DNA of 64,000 nucleotides from Halomonas sp. LR3S48 (GCF_025725665.1 NZ_CP107009.1:2356001-2420000), one strand, 5' to 3'; positions 1-10,200 are shown, counted from the stretch's first letter. Numbers and translations are program-made. Notes: a model not told the origin generated them from the sequence alone.

Positions 1-1032
1 TTCGCCGCCGAACTCGATTTCGCCGCGACTTTCCACCAGCCTCAGCAATGCCATGGCAAGAGTAGTCTTGCCCGAGCCGGATTCGCCGACGATACCCAAC
101 GTCTCGCCTGGGGCCAGGTGCAGGTCGATCGGCTTGACCGCCTCGAAAGCAGAGGCGCGCTTGGCGAACAGACGCTTGGGGCGCTGGAAGCTCACTGCCA
201 CGCCACGCGCCTCGAGCAGCACCTGAGTCGAGCTGACGGGCACTGGCCGACCGGTCGGCTCGGCATCCAGCAGCGTCCGCGTATAAGCGCTGCGTGGCGA
301 TACAAAGACCTCACCGACGGGGCCCGTCTCTTGTTCGTGGCCGTCGTAAAGCACGCAGACCCGGTCAGCGTGGCGTCGCACCAGGTTGAGGTCGTGGGTG
401 ATGAAGAGCATGCCCATGCCATGACGATCGCGCAGCTCGGCGAGCAGGGCCAGAATCTCCTGCTGCACGGTGACATCGAGTGCCGTGGTGGGCTCGTCGG
501 CAATCAGCAGCTCCGGGTCGTTGGCGATGGCCATGGCGATCATCACGCGTTGACGCTGGCCGCCCGAGAGCTGATGCGGCCAGGCATCGAGCAGTTCATC
601 GGCACGTGGCAGCTTGACCTGCTCCAACAGCTTACGGGTTCGCTCACGCGCCGCCCGGCCCGACAATCCCTGATGCAGCCGCAGGGTCTCACCGATCTGC
701 TTGGCCACGGTGTGCAGTGGGTTGAGTGAGGTCATCGGCTCCTGGAACACGAAGCCGACGCGACCGCCCCGCAGCGCCTGCCAATCGCGTCCCTTCAGCG
801 CGGTGAGGTCGGTATCGCCCAGCCAGCGGTCGCCCGTGACCTGAGCGTTGTCCGGCAACAGGTTCATGGCGCCGAGGGCGGAGACGGACTTGCCGGAACC
901 GGATTCACCGACCAGTGCCAAGGTTTCACCACGTCGTACTTCCAGGGTCAGCTCGCGGAGAACCGGCTTGCCGTCGAAGGCAATCGAGAACTTGTCGAGG
1001 CGCAGCAAGGTTTGGGAGCGAGTATCAGGCAT
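1..1032 (-). CDS. yejF: Oligopeptide ABC importer ATP-binding protein YejF (3' part outside window)
   Basis: This is the ATPase of a peptide ABC importer, which powers uptake through the YejB/YejE pore in the inner membrane. Reading leftwards from an ATG at 1032, the protein opens MPDTRSQTLLRLDKFSIAF. It has a Walker A GESGSGKS, a signature LSGGQRQRV and a Walker B region LLIADEPTTALD. A linker then leads into a second ABC domain, whose Walker A GESGSGKTT lies near the window edge. Two fused ABC domains in one chain are typical of YejF. The C-terminal part lies beyond position 1. The start overlaps the yejE stop by 8 bases, so the genes form one operon with translational coupling. Confidence 0.93.
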   Translation of the reverse strand, partial: MPDTRSQTLLRLDKFSIAFDGKPVLRELTLEVRRGETLALVGESGSGKSVSALGAMNLLPDNAQVTGDRWLGDTDLTALKGRDWQALRGGRVGFVFQEPMTSLNPLHTVAKQIGETLRLHQGLSGRAARERTRKLLEQVKLPRADELLDAWPHQLSGGQRQRVMIAMAIANDPELLIADEPTTALDVTVQQEILALLAELRDRHGMGMLFITHDLNLVRRHADRVCVLYDGHEQETGPVGEVFVSPRSAYTRTLLDAEPTGRPVPVSSTQVLLEARGVAVSFQRPKRLFAKRASAFEAVKPIDLHLAPGETLGIVGESGSGKTTLAMALLRLVESRGEIEFGGE

Positions 1033-2110
1033 TGGGCTGGGTCCTGGTCAGCGGCGTGGCGCTGGATGCATGCTGAATGTGTCGGGGGTCGAAAGCGTCG
1101 CGCAGCCCTTCGCCGATGAAGACCAGCAACGAGAGCATCAGTGACAGGCTGACGAAGGCGGTGATGCCGAGCCAGGGCGCATGCAGGTTGTTCTTGCCCT
1201 GAGCGACCAGCTCACCCAGCGAAGGCGAACCTGGGGGCAGCCCGAAACCGAGGAAGTCGAGCGCCGTGAGGGTGGTGATGGCGCCGGTGAACAGGAAAGG
1301 GATGAAAGTCAGGGTCGCTACCATGGCGTTGGGCAGTACGTGGCGCCACATGATCAATCGCGACGGTAACCCCATGGCCTTGGCGGCACGCACGTATTCG
1401 AGGTTGCGGGCGCGCAGGAACTCGGCACGCACCACGTCCACCAGGCCGAGCCACGAAAACAGCAGCATGATTCCTAGCAGCCACCAGAAACCGGGCTGGA
1501 CGAAGCTGGCCAGGATGATCAGCAGGAACAGGACCGGCAGTCCTGACCAGATCTCGGTCAGTCGTTGCCCGATCAGGTCGGTCTTGCCGCCGAAGTAGCC
1601 CTGGATGCCGCCGATGATCACGCCCATGGCCAGCGAGCCCCCGGTCAGTACCAGGGCGAAGAATACCGACAGGCGAAAGCCGTATATCACGCGTGCTAGA
1701 ACGTCGCGCCCCTGGTCGTCGGTGCCCAGCCAGTGCCGTGAGTCGGGAGGCGAAGGCGAGGGGCGCATGATCTGCATGTCCAGCGTCTGGTAGGAGAAAG
1801 GGATCAACGGCCAGACGGCCATGCCATGCTCATCGATCTGCTCGCGTATGAAGGGGTCGTGATAATCGGTGCGGGTGGGCAGGAAGCCGCCGAATTCCGT
1901 CTCGGGGTAATCCACCAGCAACGGCACGTACCACTGGCCGTCGTAGCGCATGACAATGGGTCTATCGTTGGCGATCAGCTCGGCCGCCAGGCTCACCACG
2001 AACAGGGCGAGGAAGATCCACAGCGAGATCCGGGCACGACGGTTGCTGCGAAAGACGTCGATGCGGCGCCGCGCAATAGGCGAGAGCTTGGAAGTGAAGG
2101 CAAAGGCCAT
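1025..2110 (-). CDS. yejE: Oligopeptide ABC importer permease YejE
   Basis: Inner-membrane permease (361 aa) that pairs with YejB to form the translocation pore for oligopeptides. It has an N-terminal membrane segment near residues 30-45, a periplasmic stretch, and a BPD_transp_1 core with several membrane helices. The cytoplasmic EAA loop, which docks the ATPase, is recognisable around YVRAAKAMGLPSRLIMWRHV. Length fits the family. It lies 3 bases after yejB and overlaps yejF, in the order yejA-B-E-F on the minus strand. Confidence 0.95.
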   Translation of the reverse strand: MAFAFTSKLSPIARRRIDVFRSNRRARISLWIFLALFVVSLAAELIANDRPIVMRYDGQWYVPLLVDYPETEFGGFLPTRTDYHDPFIREQIDEHGMAVWPLIPFSYQTLDMQIMRPSPSPPDSRHWLGTDDQGRDVLARVIYGFRLSVFFALVLTGGSLAMGVIIGGIQGYFGGKTDLIGQRLTEIWSGLPVLFLLIILASFVQPGFWWLLGIMLLFSWLGLVDVVRAEFLRARNLEYVRAAKAMGLPSRLIMWRHVLPNAMVATLTFIPFLFTGAITTLTALDFLGFGLPPGSPSLGELVAQGKNNLHAPWLGITAFVSLSLMLSLLVFIGEGLRDAFDPRHIQHASSATPLTRTQPNA

Positions 2111-2113
2111 GGC

Positions 2114-3187
2114 TCAGGACTCCCTCGTCTCGAAGTCGATGCGTGGATCCACCCACACATACGTGAGGTCGGAAATCAGCTTGAGGATCAACCCGATCAG
2201 GGTATAGAGGAACAGCGTACCGAAGATCACTGGGTAGTCGCGCTGCATCACCGCTTCGAAACCGAGCAGCCCGAGCCCTTCGAGGGAGAAGATCACCTCG
2301 ATGAGCAAAGAACCAGTGAAGAAGATCGTCACCAGGGCCCCGGGCATGCCGGCGATGATGATCAGCATGGCGTTGCGGAACACGTGACCGTAGAGGGTAC
2401 GGCGGTCACTGGCCCCCTTGGCGCGTGCCGTCAGTACGTACTGCTTGTGGATCTCATCGAGGAAGCTGTTCTTCGTCAACATGGTCAGCGTGGCGAAGCT
2501 GCCAATGGTCATGGCCGTGACCGGCAGGGTGATGTGCCAGAAGTAATCCTTGACCTTGCCCCAGGCAGAAAGCTCATCGAAATCCGGCGAGGTCAGCCCG
2601 CGCAGGGGGAAGAGATCCCAGTAGCTGCCGCCGGCGAACAGCACGATCAACAGAATGGCGAACAGGAAACCGGGGATCGCATAACCGAGGATGACCAAGC
2701 CTGAGGTCCACACATCGAAGCGCGAGCCGTGGTGCAGTGCCTTGCGTATCCCCAGCGGAATCGATATTAGGTAGACCAGTAGGGTCGTCCATAGTCCCAG
2801 TGAGATAGACACCGGCAAGCGTTCGACCATCAACTCCACCACCGGTCGATCGCGGAAGAAGCTGTTACCGAAGTCGAAGGTGGCGTAGTCACGCATCATG
2901 GTCAGGAATCGAATATGGGCCGGCTTGTCGAAGCCGAATTGCTGCTCGAGCTGTTCGATGAAGCGAGGGTCGATCCCCCGGGCGCCGCGCGACTCGTCCT
3001 GCACCACCACGTCGCCACCGCCGGCGTCCAGGCGCGTACTGGCCATGGCGTCCATACCCTCGAAGCGAGCCAGCATCTGATCGATCGGTCCACCTGGAGC
3101 CGCCTGGACGATGATGAAATTGAGCAACATGATGCCGATCAAGGTGGGAATCATCAGCAGCAGGCGGCGCAGGATGTAGCGACTCAC
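2114..3187 (-). CDS. yejB: Oligopeptide ABC importer permease YejB
   Basis: First permease (357 aa) of the Yej importer. The N-terminus [20 protein letters not shown] is the usual opening helix of DppB/OppB-type permeases. A large periplasmic insert follows, at about residues 30-110, and then five further helices. The EAA loop [20 protein letters not shown] is present. The gene starts 43 bases after the yejA stop, and the next gene, yejE, follows after 3 bases. The family imports peptides, including the microcin C type in Escherichia coli; the substrate here is inferred only from the family. Confidence 0.95.
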   Translation of the reverse strand: MSRYILRRLLLMIPTLIGIMLLNFIIVQAAPGGPIDQMLARFEGMDAMASTRLDAGGGDVVVQDESRGARGIDPRFIEQLEQQFGFDKPAHIRFLTMMRDYATFDFGNSFFRDRPVVELMVERLPVSISLGLWTTLLVYLISIPLGIRKALHHGSRFDVWTSGLVILGYAIPGFLFAILLIVLFAGGSYWDLFPLRGLTSPDFDELSAWGKVKDYFWHITLPVTAMTIGSFATLTMLTKNSFLDEIHKQYVLTARAKGASDRRTLYGHVFRNAMLIIIAGMPGALVTIFFTGSLLIEVIFSLEGLGLLGFEAVMQRDYPVIFGTLFLYTLIGLILKLISDLTYVWVDPRIDFETRES

Positions 3188-3230
3188 GATAGATCATCCT
3201 TGTGGAAACGTGGTGACGAATGGCAACGGC

Positions 3231-5111
3231 CTACCTGCGTCGTAGACGACGGTTCAGCTCGTCCTCACGGTCGGTATCCACCCACCAGGCCGAAAGGTCG
3301 AAGCCGTACTCGGGGAAAGGCTCGGGGTAGCCGAACTTGTCCCATACCGCTATCCGCGTCTCCCCGGAATGGTACTGGGGAATGGTGATGAAGCTCCACA
3401 GCAGCACACGGTCCAGCGCGCGGGTAGCGGTATTGAGCTCCTCGCGGCTGTCGGCGCGAATGAGCCGCTCCACCAGGTCATCCACGGCCGGGCTCTCTAG
3501 CCCCATCAGGTTGCGGCTCTGGGGAGAATTGGCGAATTCGCTGGTCCAGTATTCCCGCTGCTCGTTGCCCGGATTGTTGGACTGCGGGAATTGACCGACG
3601 ACGATGTCGAAGTCGAAACTGCGCAGGCGGTTGAGGAACTGGTTGATGTCGACGATGCGCAATCTCCCCTGGATGCCGAGCCGCGACATGTTGCGGAGCA
3701 TCGGCTGCACGACTCGCTCCATGCCGCTGTCGTACAGCATCACCTCGATGGTGAGAGGGCGCCCGCGTTCATCCACCAACGTGCCGTCGCGTACCTCATA
3801 GCCGGCTTCAAGCAGCAGGTCGTAGGCGAGCCGCAGGCGTTCGCGCAGGTCGTCAGGATGGTCGATGGGCACTGGGCTGTCGAATACGCGCGCGGGCAGC
3901 TCCTCGCGATACGGCTCGAGCAATTCAAGCTCAGCCTCGCTCGGCAATCCCTCGGCCGCCATCTCGGAATTCTGGAAATAGCTTTCGGTAGGGTGGTAGG
4001 AGTCGTAAAAGAGGTTGGCATTGAGCCAAGGAAAGTCGAAAGTCAGGTTGAGGGCTTCACGCACCCGTGGGTCCTGGAACTTGTCACGCCGCAGGTTGAA
4101 GACGAAAGCCTGCATGCGCGAGGGAGTGCCGTCGGGCACGGTGATGCGCTTGACCAAGCCTTCATGAAAGGCTGGGAAATCGTAGCCGATCGCCCAGGTC
4201 GAAGCTCGGGCATCGATGCGATAGTCCATCACTCCGGCTTTGAAGGCCTCCCAGGCGATGTCCCGGTCGCGATAGTAATCGTAGATCAGCCGCTCGATAT
4301 TGTGCCGCCCCACGTTGACGGGCAGATCGCGTCCCCAATACTCCTCGTCGAGACGATAGACGATGCGCCGACCCGGCTCGACGCTGGCAATGCGGTAGGG
4401 GCCTGAGCCGGGGTGGCGGGCCAGTGTCGGCGCGCTGAAGTCACGCTCTTCCCAGTAGTGCTTGGGCAGGATCGGCAGCTGGCCGACGATCAATGGCAGC
4501 TCGCGTGATTCGTTGGTGGAGAACTCGAAGCGTACGGTGTGACGGTCCAGCGCCACCACATTCTCCACGTCGGAATAGTAACCGCGATAGAAGGGATTGC
4601 CTTCCTCGATCAGCAGGTTGAAGCTGAACACCACATCCTCGGCAGTTACCGGCTCGCCGTCATGGAAGCGCGCTTCGGGGCGCAGATCGAATTCGATCCA
4701 GTGGCGATCCGGATCCAGGCGAATCCCATCGGCCAGCAGACCATAGACGCTGAATGGCTCGTCGACGTTCTCGGTGAGCAGGGTGTCGTAGATCTGGCCG
4801 ACGCCGATGGCAGGCGTACCGCGAATGATGAAGGGATTGGTCGAATCGAAACTGCTGCCCACCGCAGCCTGAGTCATGCTGCCACCCTTGGGCGCTTCCG
4901 GGTCGACGTAGGGAAAGTGGCTGAAGTCGGCAGGCAGAGCCGGCTCATCGTAAAGCGCCAGGCCATGCACGGTCGGCACTTCGTCAGCCGGTACTCCGTC
5001 AGTTGATGCTCTATCAGTCGATACTCTGTCTGCTTCGGTGGCGAATGACGATGCTCCCCAGCCAAGCAACAGGCAACAGAAGAGGAGGGTGGAACGCAAG
5101 ACGAACCGCAT
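3231..5111 (-). CDS. yejA: Oligopeptide ABC importer periplasmic binding protein YejA
   Basis: Periplasmic solute-binding protein (626 aa, SBP_bac_5 family) that delivers peptides to YejBE. The chosen start is the ATG at 5111: an AAGGA ribosome site lies 8 bases upstream and the product begins with a clean signal peptide, MRFVLRSTLLFCCLLLGWG, ending near ASSFA. Longer starts at 5120 and 5162 are open. After the signal peptide comes an imperfect repeat (STDRASTDGVPADEVPT), perhaps a flexible linker. The mature part has the family features GGSMTQAAVGSSFDSTNPF and ARFHDGEPVTAEDVVFSFN. First gene of the yejABEF operon. Confidence 0.93.
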   Translation of the reverse strand: MRFVLRSTLLFCCLLLGWGASSFATEADRVSTDRASTDGVPADEVPTVHGLALYDEPALPADFSHFPYVDPEAPKGGSMTQAAVGSSFDSTNPFIIRGTPAIGVGQIYDTLLTENVDEPFSVYGLLADGIRLDPDRHWIEFDLRPEARFHDGEPVTAEDVVFSFNLLIEEGNPFYRGYYSDVENVVALDRHTVRFEFSTNESRELPLIVGQLPILPKHYWEERDFSAPTLARHPGSGPYRIASVEPGRRIVYRLDEEYWGRDLPVNVGRHNIERLIYDYYRDRDIAWEAFKAGVMDYRIDARASTWAIGYDFPAFHEGLVKRITVPDGTPSRMQAFVFNLRRDKFQDPRVREALNLTFDFPWLNANLFYDSYHPTESYFQNSEMAAEGLPSEAELELLEPYREELPARVFDSPVPIDHPDDLRERLRLAYDLLLEAGYEVRDGTLVDERGRPLTIEVMLYDSGMERVVQPMLRNMSRLGIQGRLRIVDINQFLNRLRSFDFDIVVGQFPQSNNPGNEQREYWTSEFANSPQSRNLMGLESPAVDDLVERLIRADSREELNTATRALDRVLLWSFITIPQYHSGETRIAVWDKFGYPEPFPEYGFDLSAWWVDTDREDELNRRLRRR

Positions 5112-5223
5112 CACTGACATCCTTGGTCGAGGCTGGCCCGGCATCCCGGGCGTTACCGCCATAAGGTGTCAGGCCATCCGCCGCTTGTAAACCTCGATGT
5201 GCGACGGATGGTCACTGCCGGAT

Positions 5224-6381
5224 TCAACGTGCCGCAAGGCTGCGGCGAGGAATTTCGAGCTGCTGGCCGGTGTGGATGACATCGCCGTTGAGGCCATTGT
5301 GCCGGCGCAGTTCGGCCACGCTGATGCCGTGACGGCCGGCAATGGCAGAAAGACTGTCGCCACGCTGGACGAAGTACTGCTCGCCTTCGACGGGAGCCGA
5401 GGGAGCCGGCGCACTGAGTTCTGCCAGCACAGCCTCTTCCTGTTCGATCGGCACCAGTACCACGTCAACCGTGGCGGGGCTGGCATTGCCATTGGTCAGT
5501 CCGGGATTCAACGCGACGAGTTCTGCCTGATCCACGCCCGCCACGTTGGCCAGCTGCGACAGTTGGATGGGCGCTGTGACCGGGACCTTGGCGAAAGCGG
5601 GAGCGTCGTCGATCTCGGGTAGTGCGATGCCATGGGCTTCGGGATCATCGATGATGGCGGCGATGGCGTTGAGCTTGGGCAGGTAGTTCATCGTCTCGCT
5701 GGGCAATTGCAGATGCCAGTAATCGTTGGGCTCACCCCGTGCGGCTGCGGCGTGACGAGCCCGATTGACCGTGCCGGCGCCGGCATTGTAGGCCGCCAGC
5801 GAGAGTTCGATGTCCCCCTCGTACCACTGCTCGGCCTGCAACTCGATGTAGTCCAGCGCCGCCTGGGTCGAGGCAATGACATCAAGGCGAGCGTCGTAGC
5901 CGTTGCGGCGACGCAGTCCCAGGGCATCGGCGGTACCGGGCATGAACTGCCACAGGCCGGCGGCACCTCGATGACTCAGGGCCAGGGGATCGTAGGAACT
6001 CTCCACGAAGGGAATCAGGCCGATCTCGCCCGGTAGTCCCCGCAGCTCGACCTGCTCGGTGATCCAGGCCATCCAGGGTCGGGCGCGTTCAATGATCTCG
6101 GCAATGTTGCCCGGGTTGGCACGGTAGTGGTCGATCCACTCCTGTACCCGTGCGTCATGGCGGCGATCGTGCCATTCCAGATTGTCTCGCAACCGTTCCC
6201 AGGCATCACCGGGGAGAAATTCGAGGTTCAGGTCATCCCAGAAATGATGGGTCGACGAGACCGGCCCAGTGCCGGGATGAGGACTTGCCAGTAGCGTCGG
6301 GCTGGTCGCCGACAGTGCACCGATCAAGGCGATACCACCGGCAAGGGCCAAGGTCCAATGCCGCGTCGTTCGGTAGGTCAT
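5224..6381 (-). CDS. mltD: Membrane-bound lytic murein transglycosylase D (MltD-like)
   Basis: Periplasmic enzyme that cleaves peptidoglycan glycan strands non-hydrolytically. The start is set at 6381, where GGAG lies 6 bases upstream and the product opens with a signal sequence (TLALAGGIALIGALSATS). The SLT domain is at about residues 100-240, with the catalytic glutamate in the VESSYDP motif, the GLWQFMPGTA motif and AYNAGAGTVNRA. One LysM peptidoglycan-binding domain is at the C-terminus (YFVQRGDSLSAIAGRHGIS). At 385 aa it is shorter than E. coli MltD and has one recognisable LysM rather than two. It lies 112 bases upstream of yejA on the same strand. Confidence 0.9.
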   Translation of the reverse strand: MTYRTTRHWTLALAGGIALIGALSATSPTLLASPHPGTGPVSSTHHFWDDLNLEFLPGDAWERLRDNLEWHDRRHDARVQEWIDHYRANPGNIAEIIERARPWMAWITEQVELRGLPGEIGLIPFVESSYDPLALSHRGAAGLWQFMPGTADALGLRRRNGYDARLDVIASTQAALDYIELQAEQWYEGDIELSLAAYNAGAGTVNRARHAAAARGEPNDYWHLQLPSETMNYLPKLNAIAAIIDDPEAHGIALPEIDDAPAFAKVPVTAPIQLSQLANVAGVDQAELVALNPGLTNGNASPATVDVVLVPIEQEEAVLAELSAPAPSAPVEGEQYFVQRGDSLSAIAGRHGISVAELRRHNGLNGDVIHTGQQLEIPRRSLAAR

Positions 6382-6435
6382 GCTTACTCCTTCAGGACAG
6401 GTGTCGTGCACGCTGCCCATGGGATGCGTCAAATC

Positions 6436-7203
6436 TCAGAAACTGTCTTTCCAGGCACGCAAGGTGGCGAAAGTGGCCTGGTCGGTGTCGGTATTGCCGT
6501 GCTGTGCAGCGGTGGCGCGTACATCGGGCTCACCGCAGCGCAAGAAAGGGTTGATGCGCTTCTCGCGGGCCAGATGGCTCGGCAGGGTGGGCCGGTCGAG
6601 ATCACGGGCGCGCTGTGCCTCGACAATGGCATCGGTAACGTCCCGGTTGTGCGGATCGGCTGCCTGGGCGAACCTGAGGTTGGCCAGAGTGTATTCATGT
6701 CCAGCGAATATCAGCGTGTCGTCCGGCAGGCCGCTCAGGAGCTGCAGGGAGCGGTGCATCTGCTCGGGGGTCCCTTCGAACAAGCGGCCGCAGCCTGCGG
6801 AGAAGAGGGTGTCGCCGCAGAATAGCAGCGGCGGGATGCCCGCGGTGAAGAAGGCGATATGATCGAGAGTGTGGCCCGGCACCTCATGGACATCGAAGCG
6901 TCGCCCCATGACTCGACAGGTGTCGCCTTCCCCGACACGCTCCGTCAAGCCGTCGATGTCCGGGTTGTCGGGGCCGATCACCTGCGGCGAGTAGCGTTCG
7001 ATGAGTTTCGGCAGGCCACCGATATGATCGGGATGATGGTGGGTGACGAGAATGGTGCTGAGCGTGAGCCCCTCTTGCTCCAGAATACGGATAATCGGCT
7101 CTGCGTCCCCTGGATCCACGACACAGACTTCCGGGGTCGTATCCTGACGCATGAGCCAGATATAGTTGTCGCTTAAAGCGGGAATCGGTGTCACGCTCAG
7201 CAT
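6436..7203 (-). CDS. gloB: Hydroxyacylglutathione hydrolase (glyoxalase II)
   Basis: Cytosolic metallo-beta-lactamase-fold thioesterase that hydrolyses S-D-lactoylglutathione to D-lactate and glutathione, the second step of methylglyoxal detoxification. The start at 7203 gives MLSVTPIPALSDNYIWLM, the usual family opening, and 255 aa, the usual length. The binuclear metal site motif is THHHPDHIGG near residue 52. Later metal-site segments are VPGHTLDHIAF and LLFCGDTLFSAGCGRLFEG. A weak AAGGA lies about 11 bases before the start. The downstream neighbour mltD follows on the same strand, while the methyltransferase-rnhA-dnaQ set diverges. Confidence 0.95.
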   Translation of the reverse strand: MLSVTPIPALSDNYIWLMRQDTTPEVCVVDPGDAEPIIRILEQEGLTLSTILVTHHHPDHIGGLPKLIERYSPQVIGPDNPDIDGLTERVGEGDTCRVMGRRFDVHEVPGHTLDHIAFFTAGIPPLLFCGDTLFSAGCGRLFEGTPEQMHRSLQLLSGLPDDTLIFAGHEYTLANLRFAQAADPHNRDVTDAIVEAQRARDLDRPTLPSHLAREKRINPFLRCGEPDVRATAAQHGNTDTDQATFATLRAWKDSF

Positions 7204-7378
7204 AGGCGGTCTGTCCTTCGTCGCGTCGTCAACCGAAGTGAGTGGCGGTCGTTGGTCCGTTCCTCGCCCCGGCGGCACAGCAGGGCGCCACCGTGGGTGC
7301 TCGCTCGCTGTGGGTCGAGCACGGCAAAAAGCCAGAAATGGCCTGCAAAACCGGTGATCATGGAGGTATTGATCAGCA

Positions 7379-8170
7379 ATGTCAAACCCGCATGAAGCGC
7401 TTGCCCTGGCACGGCTGTGTCGAGAAGGGCGCCGCTACTGGTCCAGTGAAGACGGGCAGGCCCACTGGCGCGCCGAGCGAGCCTGCCTGGGACCGATCTG
7501 CGAGAATCTGCACGGCGGCCATAGCCTGGAACTCGGCATTGGGCCTTCGCTTACCGACATGTCGCCCATCCGCCATAACATACGCTGGGCACCGACGATT
7601 GAGATGTCCGAGTCCGCTTCCGCCCTGGTGTGCCCTCTGGATGCGCTCGCACTGCCCGATGAATGCCTTCATCTGGTCATCGTTCATCATCTGCTGGAGG
7701 TCGTCGACGAGCCCCATCGGCTGCTGCAGGAAGCAGCCCGGGTCACCGCTGACGATGGCTGCCTGATCGTGCTCGGCTGGATGCCGTTGGGCTTGAGCGG
7801 TCTCGCGCGACTCTCGCCCGGGCGCCGGAGTCGCTTGCCTTGGCGTGGACATTGGCGTACGCCATCCAAGCTGGGTGAGTGGCTCGCATTTGTCGACTTC
7901 CGCGTCGAGCGGGTAGACTACTGCGGCTTTCACCTGCCCGGCAGCCTGCCCAACAATGCCGCCCTGGAAACGCTGGGGCGACGCCATAACGTGCCGCTGG
8001 GCGACAGCTATATCATTCACGCCCGCCGCCGAAACCGACTCGCTCAGAGCCAGCGTCCCAGGCTGAGGCTGCAGGGCTCTTTGGGCGGTGGTGCGCTGGG
8101 TCATGCCACGCGTGTCGGCAGTACCGCACCGGAACCGAGCAGAAGGACCACCGAAGTTGAGTGCCAGTGA
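7379..8170 (+). CDS. SAM-dependent class I methyltransferase (Methyltransf_11 type)
   Basis: Predicted S-adenosylmethionine-dependent methyltransferase (263 aa), substrate unknown. The SAM-binding glycine motif is [11 protein letters not shown], and the later acidic and hydrophobic strands (FDV-type [16 protein letters not shown]) follow the class I pattern. It sits between gloB and rnhA, a position held by the same family in many gammaproteobacteria. GGAGG lies about 12 bases before the ATG. The 3' end overlaps the likely start of rnhA. The C-terminal 40 residues are basic and look disordered. The function of the family is not established. Confidence 0.85.
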   Translation: MSNPHEALALARLCREGRRYWSSEDGQAHWRAERACLGPICENLHGGHSLELGIGPSLTDMSPIRHNIRWAPTIEMSESASALVCPLDALALPDECLHLVIVHHLLEVVDEPHRLLQEAARVTADDGCLIVLGWMPLGLSGLARLSPGRRSRLPWRGHWRTPSKLGEWLAFVDFRVERVDYCGFHLPGSLPNNAALETLGRRHNVPLGDSYIIHARRRNRLAQSQRPRLRLQGSLGGGALGHATRVGSTAPEPSRRTTEVECQ

Positions 8171-8654
8171 CCCCGACAAGCCATTACCCAAAGTCATCAT
8201 TCATACCGACGGTGCCTGTCGTGGCAATCCCGGGCCAGGAGGGTGGGGGGCCGTGCTGTGCAGTGGCCGGCATGAGAAGACCCTGAACGGCTTCGAGGCG
8301 ACCACTACCAACAACCGGATGGAGTTGATGGCAGCGATCATGGCGCTGCGGACGCTCAAACAGGCCTGCGAAGTGGAACTGTGGACCGATTCCGAGTACC
8401 TGCGGCGTGGCATTACCGAATGGATCCATAACTGGATGAAGCGCAACTGGAAAACGGCAAGCAAGCAGCCGGTCAAGAACGCCGAGCTGTGGCGGGAGCT
8501 GCTCGAGGAGACTCACCGTCACCGCATCCATTGGCACTGGGTCAAGGGGCACAGCGGCCATCCGGGCAATGAGCGAGCCGATGCGCTGGCCAACGCCGCC
8601 ATCGATGCCCACTGGAGCCGTGGCACGTCGCAAACTACCCAACCTGAGTCCTAG
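8157..8654 (+). CDS. rnhA: Ribonuclease HI
   Basis: Removes RNA from RNA-DNA hybrids in the cytoplasm. The catalytic acidic residues are in [13 protein letters not shown], in [10 protein letters not shown] and in LWTDSEYL, with the last Asp in [11 protein letters not shown]. The start is placed at a TTG at 8157: AAGGA lies 10 bases upstream, and the resulting 165 aa is close to the usual length of about 155. An upstream ATG at 8088 would add 23 residues that read in a shifted frame of the methyltransferase gene. It overlaps that gene by 14 bases and is followed 3 bases later by dnaQ. Confidence 0.94.
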   Translation: MSASDPDKPLPKVIIHTDGACRGNPGPGGWGAVLCSGRHEKTLNGFEATTTNNRMELMAAIMALRTLKQACEVELWTDSEYLRRGITEWIHNWMKRNWKTASKQPVKNAELWRELLEETHRHRIHWHWVKGHSGHPGNERADALANAAIDAHWSRGTSQTTQPES

Positions 8655-8657
8655 ATC

Positions 8658-9422
8658 ATGCGTCAGATCGTTCTGGATACCGAAACCACCGGCATCGATC
8701 CTCGCGAGGGCCACCGCTTGATCGAAATCGGTGCCGTTGAACTCGTCAACCGGCGCCTGACCGGCAACACGTACCATCAGTACATCAACCCGCAGCGCGA
8801 GGTCGAAGCCGAAGCCATCGGCGTGCATGGCATCACCAACGAATTTCTCGTCGACAAGCCGGTATTCGCCGAAGTCGCCGATGCTTTCTGGGAATTCGTC
8901 CGCGGCGCGGAGCTGGTGATCCACAATGCCGCGTTCGACGTCGGCTTCATCGACCATGAGTTCACGCTGTTGCTGAGTACCCGCGGCGAGCCGCGCCTGG
9001 GCCCGGTGGCCGAGCACTGCCGCATCCTCGACACCTTGCAGCTGGCTCGCGAACGCCACCCGGGGCAGCGCAACAGCCTCGATGCGCTGTGCAAGCGCTA
9101 TGAGATCGACAACGGTCGCCGCGTGCTGCACGGCGCACTGCTCGATGCCGAGATCCTGGCCGATGTCTACCTGGCCATGACCGGAGGACAGACGGCGCTG
9201 TCACTGGATGCGGAAGAGCGGAGTAATAGCCAGGCCATGGCCAGTGGCCTCTCGATCAGGCGCATGACGCTTCCCGCCGGCAGTCTTCGCGTGCTGCGTC
9301 CTGGCGACGACGAGCTTGCAGCGCATCAGGCCAAACTCGAGCAAATTCGCCAGGCAGCAGGAAGCTGTCAGTGGGATGCCTTGGCGAGCCAGCCCCAAGG
9401 GAACGGCGATGCTGCGCCGTGA
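8658..9422 (+). CDS. dnaQ: DNA polymerase III epsilon subunit (proofreading exonuclease)
   Basis: 3'-5' exonuclease that proofreads for the replicative polymerase. DEDDh-family motifs are visible: Exo I DTETTGIDP at residues 6-14, Exo II HNAAFDVGFI, and Exo III HGALLDAEILADVY. At 254 aa it matches the family, and the C-terminal 60 residues correspond to the polymerase alpha-binding tail. It is tightly linked to rnhA (3-base gap), the conserved gammaproteobacterial pairing, and its end overlaps the nudC start by 14 bases. Confidence 0.96.
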   Translation: MRQIVLDTETTGIDPREGHRLIEIGAVELVNRRLTGNTYHQYINPQREVEAEAIGVHGITNEFLVDKPVFAEVADAFWEFVRGAELVIHNAAFDVGFIDHEFTLLLSTRGEPRLGPVAEHCRILDTLQLARERHPGQRNSLDALCKRYEIDNGRRVLHGALLDAEILADVYLAMTGGQTALSLDAEERSNSQAMASGLSIRRMTLPAGSLRVLRPGDDELAAHQAKLEQIRQAAGSCQWDALASQPQGNGDAAP

Positions 9423-10194
9423 GTTGCCGCTCGAAGCCAACCATGGGCGGCTGATTCGAGTCGCGGCCGGGCGAATAGCGCCCGGCCCCGACGACAACCC
9501 ATTGCAGGCCGAACAGCCCTGGCCGGACAGCGTTCAACCACTGGCCTACTGGCATGGGGAGCCGGTTGCGCTATCGGTGGAAGAGCAGGCCGGGGAGGAC
9601 TGGCCCGACGGTCGTCAATGGCTTTCCCGGCTCCCTGAATCCTGGTTTCCGCTGATCTCCACGGCCCTGCAAGTGGCGGCCTGGTTGCGAGACCATCGCT
9701 TCTGCGGCCGCTGCGGGGCGCCTGCCTCGCGACTCGACGCCGAGTTCGCCATGCACTGCGAGCAGTGCGGACACCGTAACTATCCCCGGATATCTCCCTG
9801 CATCATTACGCTGGTGACGCATGGTGATGCCATGCTGCTGGCTCGCAGCCCACGCTTTCCGCCTAGCCGCTATTCCACACTGGCGGGTTTCATCGAACCG
9901 GGTGAGTCGGCCGAGGAGGCGGTGCATCGAGAGGTGTATGAAGAAGTGGGTATCAGTGTGGGGCGGATACGCTACTACCGTAGCCAGGCCTGGCCTTTCC
10001 CTCATGCCCTGATGCTGGGTTTCTTTGCCGAAGCGGCCAGCCGTCGAATCCGCATCGACGGTATCGAAATTGCCGATGCGGCCTGGTTTCACCCGAAGCG
10101 ACTACCGCAACTGCCACCACTCTATTCCATTTCACGCGCACTGATCGAAACCCATCTTGCCGAGGTGGCCGACGGCATCGACCCATTACGCTGA
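9409..10194 (+). CDS. nudC: NAD+ diphosphatase / RNA de-NADding hydrolase NudC
   Basis: NUDIX hydrolase that splits NAD(H) to NMN and AMP and removes NAD caps from RNA. The zinc ribbon is CGRCGAPASRLD followed by MHCEQCGHRNYPR. The Nudix box is GFIEPGESAEEAVHREVYEE with the following VGI. The NudC-specific SQxWPFP motif reads SQAWPFPHALMLGF. The start at 9409 gives MLRRELPLEANHG and 261 aa, near the usual length; it lies inside the last codons of dnaQ, so the two are likely translated in tandem. A longer start at 9316 would run through dnaQ in another frame. Confidence 0.93.
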   Translation: MLRRELPLEANHGRLIRVAAGRIAPGPDDNPLQAEQPWPDSVQPLAYWHGEPVALSVEEQAGEDWPDGRQWLSRLPESWFPLISTALQVAAWLRDHRFCGRCGAPASRLDAEFAMHCEQCGHRNYPRISPCIITLVTHGDAMLLARSPRFPPSRYSTLAGFIEPGESAEEAVHREVYEEVGISVGRIRYYRSQAWPFPHALMLGFFAEAASRRIRIDGIEIADAAWFHPKRLPQLPPLYSISRALIETHLAEVADGIDPLR

Positions 10195-10200
10195 CCGGAA